A DNA stretch of 64,000 nt from Streptomyces ortus. GTDB taxonomy: Bacteria > Actinomycetota > Actinomycetes > Streptomycetales > Streptomycetaceae. Under the pieces are notes generated by a model. The model worked only from the letters and a program-made list of their open reading frames with translations. It had not been told where the DNA came from and did no database searches. The number at the start of each line of letters is the position of its first letter. Position 1 is the first letter of the stretch. The stretch spans positions 8,276,118 to 8,340,117 of the forward strand of contig NZ_JAIFZO010000002.1 of the NCBI RefSeq assembly GCF_026341275.1, given 5' to 3'. The translations under genes and the position numbers were made by a program. Shown here in pieces: positions 41,612 through 49,631 of the stretch.

Positions 41612-41799
41612 GCCTGTCCGTCCCCTGTGCCGCCGCCCGGGTTCGTGCGCGGGGCGGGTTTTCTCATCGGGGCGACCTCCGGCTCGGCGTCATGAAGTTG
41701 TGAGCAGCGTATCCGCAGGCCGGGGCGTCAAGAGCATGTGCAGGAGCCCCCGGCCCCCGGTGCCGCGCTCGGACCGACGGCGCGGCACGAGCCTCCTGA

Positions 41800-41811
41800 G
41801 GGACCGCTCCC
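41800..41811. promoter_or_regulatory. LacI-type operator, site 1
   Basis: GGGACCGCTCCC differs by one base from the palindrome GGGAGCGCTCCC found 99 bp downstream. Confidence 0.55.
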
Positions 41812-41898
41812 TGGATGAGTCGTCCGCGTAACACCCCTGTTTTTCCGAGGTGAAACAGCACTTGACAGCCTTCACCCGCCCCTCCATTCTCCCCTTCA

Positions 41899-41910
41899 GG
41901 GAGCGCTCCC
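41899..41910. promoter_or_regulatory. LacI-type operator, site 2
   Basis: GGGAGCGCTCCC is a perfect 12-bp palindrome 29 bp upstream of the GH16 start. It equals the core of the CebR-type operators of Streptomyces cellulose/beta-glucan genes. Confidence 0.7.
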
Positions 41911-41938
41911 TCACCTCCCCCCACTTGAGGAGTCGCCC

Positions 41939-43657
41939 ATGCGAGCACCGCTGCGTCGCTTCGCCTTATTTCTGACACTTGCGGCCTCACTGCTCACTTT
42001 CATCGCGCTGCCCGCCCCGTCCGCACAGGCCGCGGAGGTCCTGCTCTCGCAGGGAAAGACCGCCACCGCCTCAAGTACCGAGGGCGACTTCAACGCCCGG
42101 AGCGCCGTCGACGGAGACCCTGGAACCCGATGGTCCAGCGCCTTCGCCGATCCGCAGTGGATCCAGATCGACCTCGGGGCGACCGCCGAGATCAGCAGGG
42201 TCGTCCTCAACTGGGAAGCCGCGTACGCCACCGCCTTCAGGATCGAGGTGTCGAGCGACGCGCAGAACTGGACCACCGTCCACCAGACGGCTTCCGGCAC
42301 GGGCGGGACGCAGAGCCTGACGGTCACCGGCACCGGCCGCCATGTGCGCATGTACGGCACCCAACGTGCCACCGCCTACGGCTACTCGCTCTGGGAATTC
42401 CAGGTGTACGGCACCGCCGGCGGTTCCGGCGGCGACCCGGGCAGGCTGCTCTCGTACGGCAGACCGGGCGCGGCCTCCTCCTCCCAGAGCGACGGGAACT
42501 GCTGGGAGTGCACACCGGCCAGGGCGTTCGACCGTGACCCCGCCTCCCGCTGGGCCACCAGCCCCACCACCGGCTGGACCGACCCGGGCTGGATCTCCAT
42601 CGACCTGGGCGCGACGGCACAGATCGACAAGGTCGTCCTGCAATGGGACCCCGCCTACGCCAAGTCCTTCCAGATCCAGGTCTCACCGAACGGCACCGAC
42701 TGGACGCCGATCTACTCGACGACGAATGGCACGGGCTTCAAGCAGACACTGACCGTCTCCGGCTCCGGCCGCCATGTCCGCATGTACGGCACGGAACGCG
42801 CCACCCCTTACGGCTACTCGCTCTGGGAGTTCCAGGTGTACGGCACCGGCGGCGCCCCGATCACACCCCCGCCCCTGCCGAGCGACCCCGCGAACCCGCC
42901 GCGGCTGGTGTGGAGCGACGACTTCGACGGCGCCGCGGGCGGCAGGCCCGACGCCTCGAAGTGGCGGGCCGACCCGGGCACGGGACCGAACAACGAGCTG
43001 GAGTACTACACCGATCACCGCAACGCCTCACTGGACGGCTCGGGACACCTGGTGATGGAGGCCCGCAAGGAGGTCACCGCCGGATCGTCGTGCCCGCGTG
43101 ACCCGCTGAGCTCCAGCACCACCTGCCAGTACACCTCGGCGCGGATGAACACCGGCGCGACGTTCCAGTTCACCTACGGGCGCGTCGAAGCACGTATCAA
43201 GGTGCCCAAGGGCAACGGCCTGTGGCCCGCGTTCTGGATGATGGGCGCCGACTTCCTGACGGGCCGCCCGTGGCCGTACAACGGCGAGGTCGACATCGTG
43301 GAGGTCCTCGGCAAGGACGTGAAGACCGCGTACTCGACCGTCCACGCGCCCGCCTACAACGGCGGAGGCGGAATCGGTTCGCCGTACACCCTGCCCGGGA
43401 ACGCCGACTTCTCCGACGACTTCCACACCTGGGCCGCCGACTGGAACAGCAAGGGCATCACCTACAGCCTGGACGGCCGCACCGTCTTCTCCCTCGACAA
43501 GGACCAGGTGGAGCGGACACGCGGGCCGTGGATCTTCGACCACCCGCACTACCTGATCCTCAACCTCGCGGTCGGCGGTGACTGGCCAGGCCCGACGGAC
43601 GCCTCCACTCCCTTCCCGTCCAAGATGCTCGTCGACTTCGTACGGGTCTATCAGTAG
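41939..43657 (+). CDS. secreted GH16 beta-glucanase with two F5/8-type domains
   Basis: A 572-residue exported enzyme. A signal peptide (cleavage near AQAAE) is followed by two discoidin/CBM32-like domains of about 125 residues each (VLLSQGKTATASS..., then LLSYGRPGAASS...), whose ends repeat the same words (RHVRMYGT, YGYSLWEFQVYGT), showing they arose by duplication. The GH16 domain (about 315-572) has the catalytic GEVDIVEVLG (E, D, E) and aromatic WPAFWMM. Likely substrates are laminarin or other beta-1,3 glucans. The SD is GAGGAG and the gene sits behind two LacI-type operators. Confidence 0.88.
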   Translation: MRAPLRRFALFLTLAASLLTFIALPAPSAQAAEVLLSQGKTATASSTEGDFNARSAVDGDPGTRWSSAFADPQWIQIDLGATAEISRVVLNWEAAYATAFRIEVSSDAQNWTTVHQTASGTGGTQSLTVTGTGRHVRMYGTQRATAYGYSLWEFQVYGTAGGSGGDPGRLLSYGRPGAASSSQSDGNCWECTPARAFDRDPASRWATSPTTGWTDPGWISIDLGATAQIDKVVLQWDPAYAKSFQIQVSPNGTDWTPIYSTTNGTGFKQTLTVSGSGRHVRMYGTERATPYGYSLWEFQVYGTGGAPITPPPLPSDPANPPRLVWSDDFDGAAGGRPDASKWRADPGTGPNNELEYYTDHRNASLDGSGHLVMEARKEVTAGSSCPRDPLSSSTTCQYTSARMNTGATFQFTYGRVEARIKVPKGNGLWPAFWMMGADFLTGRPWPYNGEVDIVEVLGKDVKTAYSTVHAPAYNGGGGIGSPYTLPGNADFSDDFHTWAADWNSKGITYSLDGRTVFSLDKDQVERTRGPWIFDHPHYLILNLAVGGDWPGPTDASTPFPSKMLVDFVRVYQ

Positions 43658-43710
43658 CCCCTGCTCAGCCCTCGGTTTCCACCCAGCCCCGATGTTCGTG
43701 AGGAAGTGAG

Positions 43711-45081
43711 ATGCGCAGATATCGCGTCCCTCTGTACACACTCTTGGTGAACGTCCTGGTGGTCGCGCTGGCCGCCGCTCTGAGCCTGACCGTCTCGACC
43801 CAGCGGGCGCAGGCCGCGACGGTCACCGTCCAGGCCGAGTCCTACGCGGCCCAGTCGGGCGTCGCGCTGGAGGCGACCGCGGACATGGGAGGCGGGCAGA
43901 ACGCCGCCTTCCTCGCCGACGGCGACTGGATGCGGTTCGACAACGTCGACCTCGGTACGGCCGGCCGCCTGACGGTGTCGGCCCGGATCGCCTCCGCCGT
44001 CGGCTCGGGCACGGTCGAGCTGCGTACCGGCAGCCTCACCGGACCGCTGCTCGCGGTCATCTCGGTTGCCCCGACCGGCGGTTGGCAGACCTGGGCGACC
44101 CGGGAGACCGAGGTCTCCAGCCACCCCACCGGTGCGCAGACGGTGTTCGCCGTAGTGCGCGGCTCGGGGGCCGGTGACTTCGTGAACATCAACTGGTTCT
44201 CCTTCGTCGGTGAGGGCGGTGGCGCGGCGCCCGGCTGGGTCCCCGTCGACCAGGCCAAGTGGAACGCCCAGCTGGGCCAGTTCCGCGCGATGACGCCGGC
44301 CGCGGTGCCCAGCGGTGTGGTCCGGGTCCCGGAGTTCAACGCCACCTGCACGTACAGCCACTCCAAGCCCGACGACCCCATCGTCCTGCCGGGCCTTTCC
44401 GGTGCGTCCCACATGCACAGCTTCTTCGGCAACAGGAGCACCGACGCGTTCTCCACGGCCCAGTCGCTGCTGGCCAACAAGCCGACCAGTTGCACCCCGG
44501 CCGACGACCTGTCGGCGTACTGGATCCCTTCCCTGTACGAAGGCGACCGGGCCGTCGAGGCCGAGGGCATGATCGTCTACTACGGTTCACGGCTGACCGA
44601 CCCCTCGGCGACCGTGCCCTTCCCGGAGGGATTCCGCATGATCGCTGGTGACGCCAAGGCGCAGACGCCCACCCCGGCGGGTTCGACCGGTCAGTACTGG
44701 TGCTCCGGCGAGGGCGGTGAGATCGGCCGCAGCGCCGACGGCAACTGGCCGGTCTGCGCCCCGAAGGCCCACCTCACCCACCAACTCGTCTTCCCCGACT
44801 GCTGGGACGGCAAGAACCTCGACAGCCCCGACCACAAGTCCCACGTGGCGTTCACCTACGACGGCAAGTGCAGCGGCGCCTACCCCGTCGCCATCCCCAA
44901 CCTCTCCTTCGTCGTCAGCTACCCGACCAGCGGCAGCAGCGCGGGCTTCCGGCTGGCCTCGGGCATGGCGTCGTCGATCCACGGCGACTTCTTCAACGCC
45001 TGGGACAACGCCGCTCTCGGACACCGCGTGAAGGACTGCATCACCCAGAAGGCCAAGTGCAACTCCGCCGGCACGTTCTGA
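43711..45081 (+). CDS. secreted CBM6-DUF1996 protein
   Basis: A 456-residue exported protein: signal peptide to about residue 36 (QAATV), a CBM6-like carbohydrate-binding domain (VQAESYAAQSGVALEAT ... NINWFSFVGE) and a DUF1996 domain (SHMHSFFGNRSTDAFST, YWCSGEGGEIG, LTHQLVFPDCWDGKNLDSPDHKSH). DUF1996 is shared with fungi and has no proven activity. It follows the GH16 gene by 53 bp, so both probably belong to the same glycan-use unit. Its last bases overlap the start of the DUF305 lipoprotein. Confidence 0.83.
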   Translation: MRRYRVPLYTLLVNVLVVALAAALSLTVSTQRAQAATVTVQAESYAAQSGVALEATADMGGGQNAAFLADGDWMRFDNVDLGTAGRLTVSARIASAVGSGTVELRTGSLTGPLLAVISVAPTGGWQTWATRETEVSSHPTGAQTVFAVVRGSGAGDFVNINWFSFVGEGGGAAPGWVPVDQAKWNAQLGQFRAMTPAAVPSGVVRVPEFNATCTYSHSKPDDPIVLPGLSGASHMHSFFGNRSTDAFSTAQSLLANKPTSCTPADDLSAYWIPSLYEGDRAVEAEGMIVYYGSRLTDPSATVPFPEGFRMIAGDAKAQTPTPAGSTGQYWCSGEGGEIGRSADGNWPVCAPKAHLTHQLVFPDCWDGKNLDSPDHKSHVAFTYDGKCSGAYPVAIPNLSFVVSYPTSGSSAGFRLASGMASSIHGDFFNAWDNAALGHRVKDCITQKAKCNSAGTF

Positions 45082-45629
45082 CCCTGTGGTCGGTGGGCGC
45101 CGCGACGGCGGCACTGCTGGTCGCCGGCTGCACCGCGCAGCCGGCGACCGGTGGTACGTCGCCGAACGCCGCAGTGTCACGGACATCGGCCTTCAACGCG
45201 ACCGACACCGCCTGGATCCTGTTGATGATCCCCATGGCCGAGCGCGCCCTGCGACTGACCGACCTGGCACCCTCCCGCTCGGCGGACCCGGCCGTGGCCA
45301 CCCTGGCGGCGAGGACCGGCTCGACACTGCGTACGGACCTGCGCCGGTTGCGCGCCGCCCTGAAGGAGTCAGGCGTACCGGACACGCACCCGCACGAGGG
45401 GCACACCATGCCGGGCATGGTCGGCCTCGACACCCTCGACAAGGCGACCGCCACGAAAGGGCGGCCGTTCGACCGGATCCTCACCGACGCGTTGCGCGCC
45501 CATGTCACCCAGTCCCGGCTGCTCTGTGCCGGCGAGCAGACCCAGGGCAGGGCCGTCGAGGCGACGGGCCTGGCCGCGGCCATCGCGAAGAGGACGTCCC
45601 AGCAGATCGCGGAACTGGACGAGCTGTGA
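45057..45629 (+). CDS. DUF305 lipoprotein
   Basis: A 190-residue lipoprotein. Starting at the GTG at 45057 gives a classic signal (VQLRRHVLTLWSVGAATAALLVAGC) with two arginines and lipobox LVAGC; the overlap with the preceding gene is 25 bp. The domain follows with FNATDTAWILLMIPMAERALRLTDLAP and TDALRAHVTQSRLLCAGE. The histidine/methionine motif HPEGHTMPGM-like part reads HPHEGHTMPGM, suggesting copper or other metal binding. Function unknown. A GTG at 45093 is the later alternative but truncates the signal. Confidence 0.72.
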   Translation: MQLRRHVLTLWSVGAATAALLVAGCTAQPATGGTSPNAAVSRTSAFNATDTAWILLMIPMAERALRLTDLAPSRSADPAVATLAARTGSTLRTDLRRLRAALKESGVPDTHPHEGHTMPGMVGLDTLDKATATKGRPFDRILTDALRAHVTQSRLLCAGEQTQGRAVEATGLAAAIAKRTSQQIAELDEL

Positions 45630-45699
45630 ACGGCATGTCCAGCGACACCCGGGGGCCGACACCACCCGTGTCCTGCGAGGCATCATGTCCGGCACTCGC

Positions 45700-45860
45700 C
45701 GGACACGGACGGGGCCGCCCGCGCCGGATGTCTCTACCTCGGAGTGCACTGGTTCACCGATGTCGGCGGGGGGCTGGCTGTTCGCGCTCGGCTGGCTGGG
45801 GGTGTGCCTGTGCGGGGTGGCACGCGTGCGGCTCGTCGCCCGAGAACACACGGACATGGC
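45700..45860 (+). pseudogene. PAP2-type phosphatase remnant
   Basis: CLYLGVHWFTDV, the third signature of PAP2 phosphatases, runs to 45768, then a shift at a G-rich run moves the continuation GWLFALGWLGVCLCGVARV into another frame. The N-terminal part and start are missing. It lies directly before the broken response regulator. Confidence 0.5.
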
Positions 45861-45901
45861 ACGAGAACCGACAGATCCAGGAGAAGAGCGGGAGGAGCAC
45901 C

Positions 45902-46579
45902 GTGCGCCGGACGATCCTGGTCGTGGAGGACGATCACGGCCTGCGTGACGTGCTGATCCGCGCGCTGCGCGACGAGGACTTCGACCCCGTGCCCGCGCCG
46001 GACGGCACCACCGCCCTGCGGCTGGCCGTCACAGGCACAGGGCTGTCCGCCGCGGTGCTCGACATCGGGCTGCCCGACGCCGACGGGCGCGATGTGTGCC
46101 AGGCCATGCGTGCGAACGGATTCCTCGCCCCGGTCATCTTCCTGACCGCCCGCCACCGGCCGCCACCGGCTCACCGACCGGCTGTCCGGGTTCTCGGCCG
46201 GAGGCGATGACTACCTGCCCATGCCGTTCCGTCCGGCCGAACTCGCCGCCCGTCTGCGGGCGGCCCTCGAACGGACCGCGCCACCGCCCGCCGTCAGTTT
46301 CGGAGACCTGGTACTGGACGCCGTTCGCCACGTCGTCAGCATCCGGGACGCACCGGTCGATCCGACGCTGGCCGAGTTCCGCCTCCTGGCCGCTCTCATG
46401 GCGGCCACCGGCGGCATCGCGCGCCGCCGCGAGCTGGTCCGGGCAGGCTGGCCCGAGGGCGCACAGGTCCACGACAACACCCTCGACCAGTACCTGACCC
46501 GCCTGCGCCGCAAGCTGCGCGAGGCGGGCAGTGCCCGGGCGATCCGCACGGCCCCGGTGTGGGTCACCGCCTGTCGTGA
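45902..46579 (+). pseudogene. OmpR-type response regulator broken by a 10-bp duplication
   Basis: GTG at 45902 with GGGAGGAG upstream opens a receiver domain: ILVVEDDHGLRDVL, phospho-Asp in AVLDIGLPDADGRD, conserved Thr in VIFLTARH. At 46151-46170 the decamer CGCCACCGGC is present twice in tandem; removing one copy restores the reading HRLTDRLSGFSAGGDDYLPMPF and the OmpR winged helix that follows (LTRLRRKLREAG). Near 46556 a second one-base slip hides the normal ending (GVGHRLS and stop at 46577). The original stop overlapped the kinase start. Confidence 0.82.
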
Positions 46580-47031
46580 GCGGTGTCCGCCACCGGTCGG
46601 CACTCCGCACGCTGCGTGGCCGGCTCGCGCTCGTGGCCCTCACCACGGCCGCCCTCCTGATGCTGATCCTCACCGGCGTCCTCAACGCCCTGGCCCGGCA
46701 CCACCTCCAGCGGCAGGCGGACGACGAGCTGCGCACCCGTGCCGCCGCCGTAGCGACGACCGTCGACACCGGCGGGTCGACGGTACGCGTCCTGGAAATC
46801 CCCCACGACGACGTCCTCGACACCAACGTGTGGATCTACGCCGACCGGCACCTGCTGGAAAAGCCATCGGCCGCCGGCCGGCTGACCCGTATCGCAGCCG
46901 CGCTCGCCGATCGAGGCGGCCGACGGTGCGTCACGGCCGGACTCCACAGGCCGCTGCGACTGTGTGCCCAACCCGTATCCACGTCAGCGCGTTGCGCGGT
47001 CAGCTTCCGGCCTGGAGGCGGAGGCCTGTGA
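46576..47031 (+). pseudogene. truncated sensor histidine kinase
   Basis: The GTG at 46576 overlaps the ancestral stop of the response regulator. The protein keeps the cytoplasmic N-terminus, one membrane helix (LALVALTTAALLMLILTGVLN) and part of the outer sensor domain (DNVWIYADRHLLE-like). From about residue 133 the sequence no longer resembles a kinase (no HAMP, HisKA or HATPase) and it runs into the convergent TetR gene. The kinase core has been lost, so the two-component pair is dead. Confidence 0.75.
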
Positions 47032-47722
47032 GGGTCAGATCCAGAGCCGCGATGAACTGGTCCCGGTCGTCGTGCTCCGCGAACTCGTCGGCGATCTGCC
47101 GCACGAACGGGAAGTCCGTGGCGTCGAGTGCGCGCCATGTCTCGGCGAAGCGGTCGAGGTACGCGTCGCGGTCCACAGGACCGTCGAGCATGTCCTGCGG
47201 CACTTCCATGCCCAGGTCCGCAGCCGTGCCGACCACGACGCCCGTGATCGCCGAAACGGCGTGGAACCGCTGCCGGGGCGTGAGGTCGAGGCGGAGGGTC
47301 TGCTCGCCGAGCTTCTCGTACAGCCGCAACGAGTTGCCCTGGACGTCGGTGTTGCGCATGAAGTAGGCCGCAAGCCACGGCCGGTCCACGATCGCGTCGA
47401 ACAGCGTGATGGCCATCGCGCGCAGGTCGGCGATCGGATCGTCGCTGTCGGGCTGCTCCTCCACGGCCGTCAGCACACCGCCGATCGCGTGGTCCGTGGC
47501 TCGGTCGAGGAGTTCGTCCTTGTTCGAGACGTACCAGTAGATGGTGCCGACGCCCGTGCCGAGCCGGGCGGCGAGGGCACGGAACGTCAGCGCCGATCCG
47601 CCTGCCTCGTCGAGCAATGCCACGGCCGCGGTGAGGACGGCCTCCATGGAGTGCGAAGCGCGCCTGCGTCCTCGGGGAGGTCCTTCGGCGGAGCGTGTTC
47701 GCGGCGGTGTCATAGCTCTCAT
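47000..47722 (-). CDS. TetR-family regulator
   Basis: A 240-residue TetR with HTH (MEAVLTAAVALLDEAGGSALTF, LGTGVGTIYWYVSNKDELLD) and the C-terminal domain common to TetR/TetR_C regulators of drug efflux genes. Start MRAMTPPRT; MTPPRTRS three codons later is possible. It is divergent from the MFS exporter, and the gap holds four palindromic sites with regular 18-bp spacing. Its 3' end overlaps the dead kinase frame, suggesting it was inserted into it. Confidence 0.85.
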   Translation of the reverse strand: MRAMTPPRTRSAEGPPRGRRRASHSMEAVLTAAVALLDEAGGSALTFRALAARLGTGVGTIYWYVSNKDELLDRATDHAIGGVLTAVEEQPDSDDPIADLRAMAITLFDAIVDRPWLAAYFMRNTDVQGNSLRLYEKLGEQTLRLDLTPRQRFHAVSAITGVVVGTAADLGMEVPQDMLDGPVDRDAYLDRFAETWRALDATDFPFVRQIADEFAEHDDRDQFIAALDLTLTGLRLQAGS

Positions 47723-47745
47723 CCAATCACAGCTTGCGCCACATC

Positions 47746-47810
47746 GAACGGCGTTCTACGTTGGAACAACGTTCTATCATCGAACAACGTTCGTTCATCG
47801 AATTGCGTTC
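47746..47810. promoter_or_regulatory. four-site TetR operator array, 18-bp period
   Basis: GAAC-N3-GTTC-type sites start at 47746 (GAACGGCGTTC), 47764 and 47782 (GAACAACGTTC) and 47800 (GAATTGCGTTC), each exactly 18 bp from the next. The surrounding bases also repeat (TATCATC), so this is an 18-bp tandem repeat with one operator per unit. Confidence 0.75.
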
Positions 47811-47860
47811 CATATCGGGCGCCGCCCCCTGCGTGGCGACGCTCTGGAAGGAGGCCGGCC

Positions 47861-49321
47861 ATGACTGCGACCACCGAGCCCGCTGTCTCCCGTACCTATC
47901 CGTCGCTCCGGGCGGCATGGATCCCGCTGGCCGCGCTCTGTCTGGCCTTCTTCGTCGAGATGGTCGACAACACGCTGCTGTCGATCGCGCTGCCCACGAT
48001 CGGTCGTGATCTGGGCAGTGGCACCACCGCCCTGCAGTGGGTCACCGGCGCCTATTCGCTGACGTTCGGCGGCCTCCTGCTGACGGCGGGATCCATGGCC
48101 GACCGCTTCGGACGCCGGCGCGTGCTGCTGATCGGCCTCGCCGTGTTCGGTCTGCTGAGCCTGTGCGTCGTCGCCGTCGACTCCGCCGGGCAGCTCATCG
48201 CCCTGAGAGCCGGACTCGGCATCGCCGCCGCGGCCATGGCGCCCATAACCAACTCGCTCGTCTTCAGGCTGTTCGACGACCAGGCGCTGCGCATGCGCGC
48301 GATGACCTTGATGATCGTCGTCGGCATGTCAGGGTTCGTCCTCGGTCCTCTGCTGGGGGGCACCGCGCTCACCCACGTCAGCTGGCAGTGGCTCCTGCTC
48401 GTCAACGCGCCGATCGCGCTGATCGCGGCCATCGGTGTGCGACTCGGCGTCGCGGCCGACCGGCCCGACGATCTGACCAAGGACCGGCTCGACCTGCCTG
48501 CCGCCACTCTGAGCGTGCTCACCATCGGTCTGGCCTGCTACACGCTGACCAGCGGCGTCGAGCACGGCTGGCTCTCCACCGCGACGATCGTGTCCGCCCT
48601 CGGCGCCGTGGCCGCGGGCATCGCGTTCGTGGGACACGAGCGCCGCAGCAAAGCACCCATGCTTGACCTCAAGATCTTTTCCAGTGGCACCGTCCGCGGC
48701 GCGGCCATCGCGCAGATCGGTACGTCCATCGCGATGGCCGGCGTGATGTTCGGCCTCATCCTGCACTTCCAGTACGCCTACGGGTGGAGCCCAGTGCGGG
48801 CGGGGCTGGCGAACCTGCCGATCATCGTGACCATGATCGCCGCGACTCCTGTGTCGGAGTGGCTCGCGAAGAGGTTCGGCCACCGCGTCGCCTGCCTGGT
48901 CGGCGCGGCCTGCCTGGCCGGTGCGCTGGCCGGCCTCGCCTGGGGCGTCGACCACGGGTACGTCGCCATCGCTGTCTGCATGGTCGTGATGACCATCGGG
49001 CTGCGCACCGTCATGACGATCTGCGCCATCGCCCTGGTCGAGGCGATGCCGGAAAACCGCACCTCGATCGGCACGGCGCTCAACGACACCGCCCAGGAAG
49101 TCGGAACCAGCGTCGGCACGGCCCTGGTCGGCACCATGATCGCCGCCCTGGTCACCACCAGGCTGCCCGCGGGTGTGTGGAGTGACGGCCTCGTGCACTC
49201 GTTCTTTCACGGAGAGCGGATCGCCTATGCCGTACTGGCGGTAATCGTCGGCCTGGTCGCGGCGGGCGGCGCCGCCACCCTCACCGACTCGCACGCCGTC
49301 GAAGAGAGGGTGGAAGGATGA
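47861..49321 (+). CDS. MFS drug-efflux transporter, DHA2 family
   Basis: A 486-residue fourteen-helix MFS exporter: motif A GSMADRFGRRRVLLIG, motif B/C-like GMSGFVLGPLLGG, and helix-1 acidic DNTLLSIALPTIG. The start has a GAAGGAGG SD. A longer upstream frame crosses the operator array and is not coding. It is the presumed target of the divergent TetR and probably exports a toxic compound. Confidence 0.87.
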   Translation: MTATTEPAVSRTYPSLRAAWIPLAALCLAFFVEMVDNTLLSIALPTIGRDLGSGTTALQWVTGAYSLTFGGLLLTAGSMADRFGRRRVLLIGLAVFGLLSLCVVAVDSAGQLIALRAGLGIAAAAMAPITNSLVFRLFDDQALRMRAMTLMIVVGMSGFVLGPLLGGTALTHVSWQWLLLVNAPIALIAAIGVRLGVAADRPDDLTKDRLDLPAATLSVLTIGLACYTLTSGVEHGWLSTATIVSALGAVAAGIAFVGHERRSKAPMLDLKIFSSGTVRGAAIAQIGTSIAMAGVMFGLILHFQYAYGWSPVRAGLANLPIIVTMIAATPVSEWLAKRFGHRVACLVGAACLAGALAGLAWGVDHGYVAIAVCMVVMTIGLRTVMTICAIALVEAMPENRTSIGTALNDTAQEVGTSVGTALVGTMIAALVTTRLPAGVWSDGLVHSFFHGERIAYAVLAVIVGLVAAGGAATLTDSHAVEERVEG

Positions 49322-49374
49322 GCGGACGGGGCGTCGGGGTGCGTGCGGCGGCCTGCACGGCGCGTACGCGAGGG

Positions 49375-49418
49375 GTCATCCATCGGATGACAATTATGAT
49401 GTCATCTATGCGATGACA
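49375..49418. promoter_or_regulatory. alternating half-site operator array
   Basis: GTCATC (49375), GATGACA (49386), TGTCATC (49100+300 bp register, i.e. 49400) and GATGACA (49412) alternate in orientation. The central pair is a perfect 21-bp inverted repeat (7-bp arms around ATTATGA, 49386-49406). Each neighbouring pair is also an inverted repeat, so several dimers could bind side by side. Confidence 0.62.
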
Positions 49419-49493
49419 ACCCGGGGGAGGGGCCTGTGACGGCGGCAGTCGGCAGACGATCCGCGTCCAGCGGTAACGCGCACACTCCGCCGT

Positions 49494-49521
49494 CTGCGCT
49501 CTGCGCTCTGCGCTCTGCGCC
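49494..49521. repeat. 7-bp tandem repeat x4
   Basis: CTGCGCT occurs three times in tandem from 49494, followed by CTGCGCC. Confidence 0.7.
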
Positions 49522-49631
49522 GCAGCGGCCCTGCCTGCTGCGGACTACGCCTCGCACGGCGCCCCTCATGACCACCCGTGACGCGGGCGCCGGTCCGTTG
49601 TTCCCGTTGACTCCGATTGAAAGGTCTTCTC

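Larger units (their letters stand above)
41612..41938. other. 327-bp divergent promoter region of LacI and GH16
   Basis: No gene. It contains the two LacI-type palindromes at 41800 and 41899, the GH16 SD GAGGAG at 41928, and an AT-richer stretch near 41830-41870 that could be promoter sequence. Confidence 0.5.
49322..49631. other. 310-bp gap upstream of htpG
   Basis: No gene supported. It contains an array of GATGAC half-sites at 49375-49418, a 7-bp tandem repeat at 49494-49521, and the htpG leader. The AT content near 49385-49415 is markedly above the surroundings. Confidence 0.55.

Noticed and set aside
47746..47810. Short CRISPR or REP element
   Set aside because: Only 7 bp separate the palindromes and the gap sequence repeats; the position between TetR and MFS fits an operator array.
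46964..47860. N-terminal extension of the MFS gene
   Set aside because: It crosses the TetR gene and the operator array; the ATG at 47861 has a strong SD and starts the usual MFS sequence.
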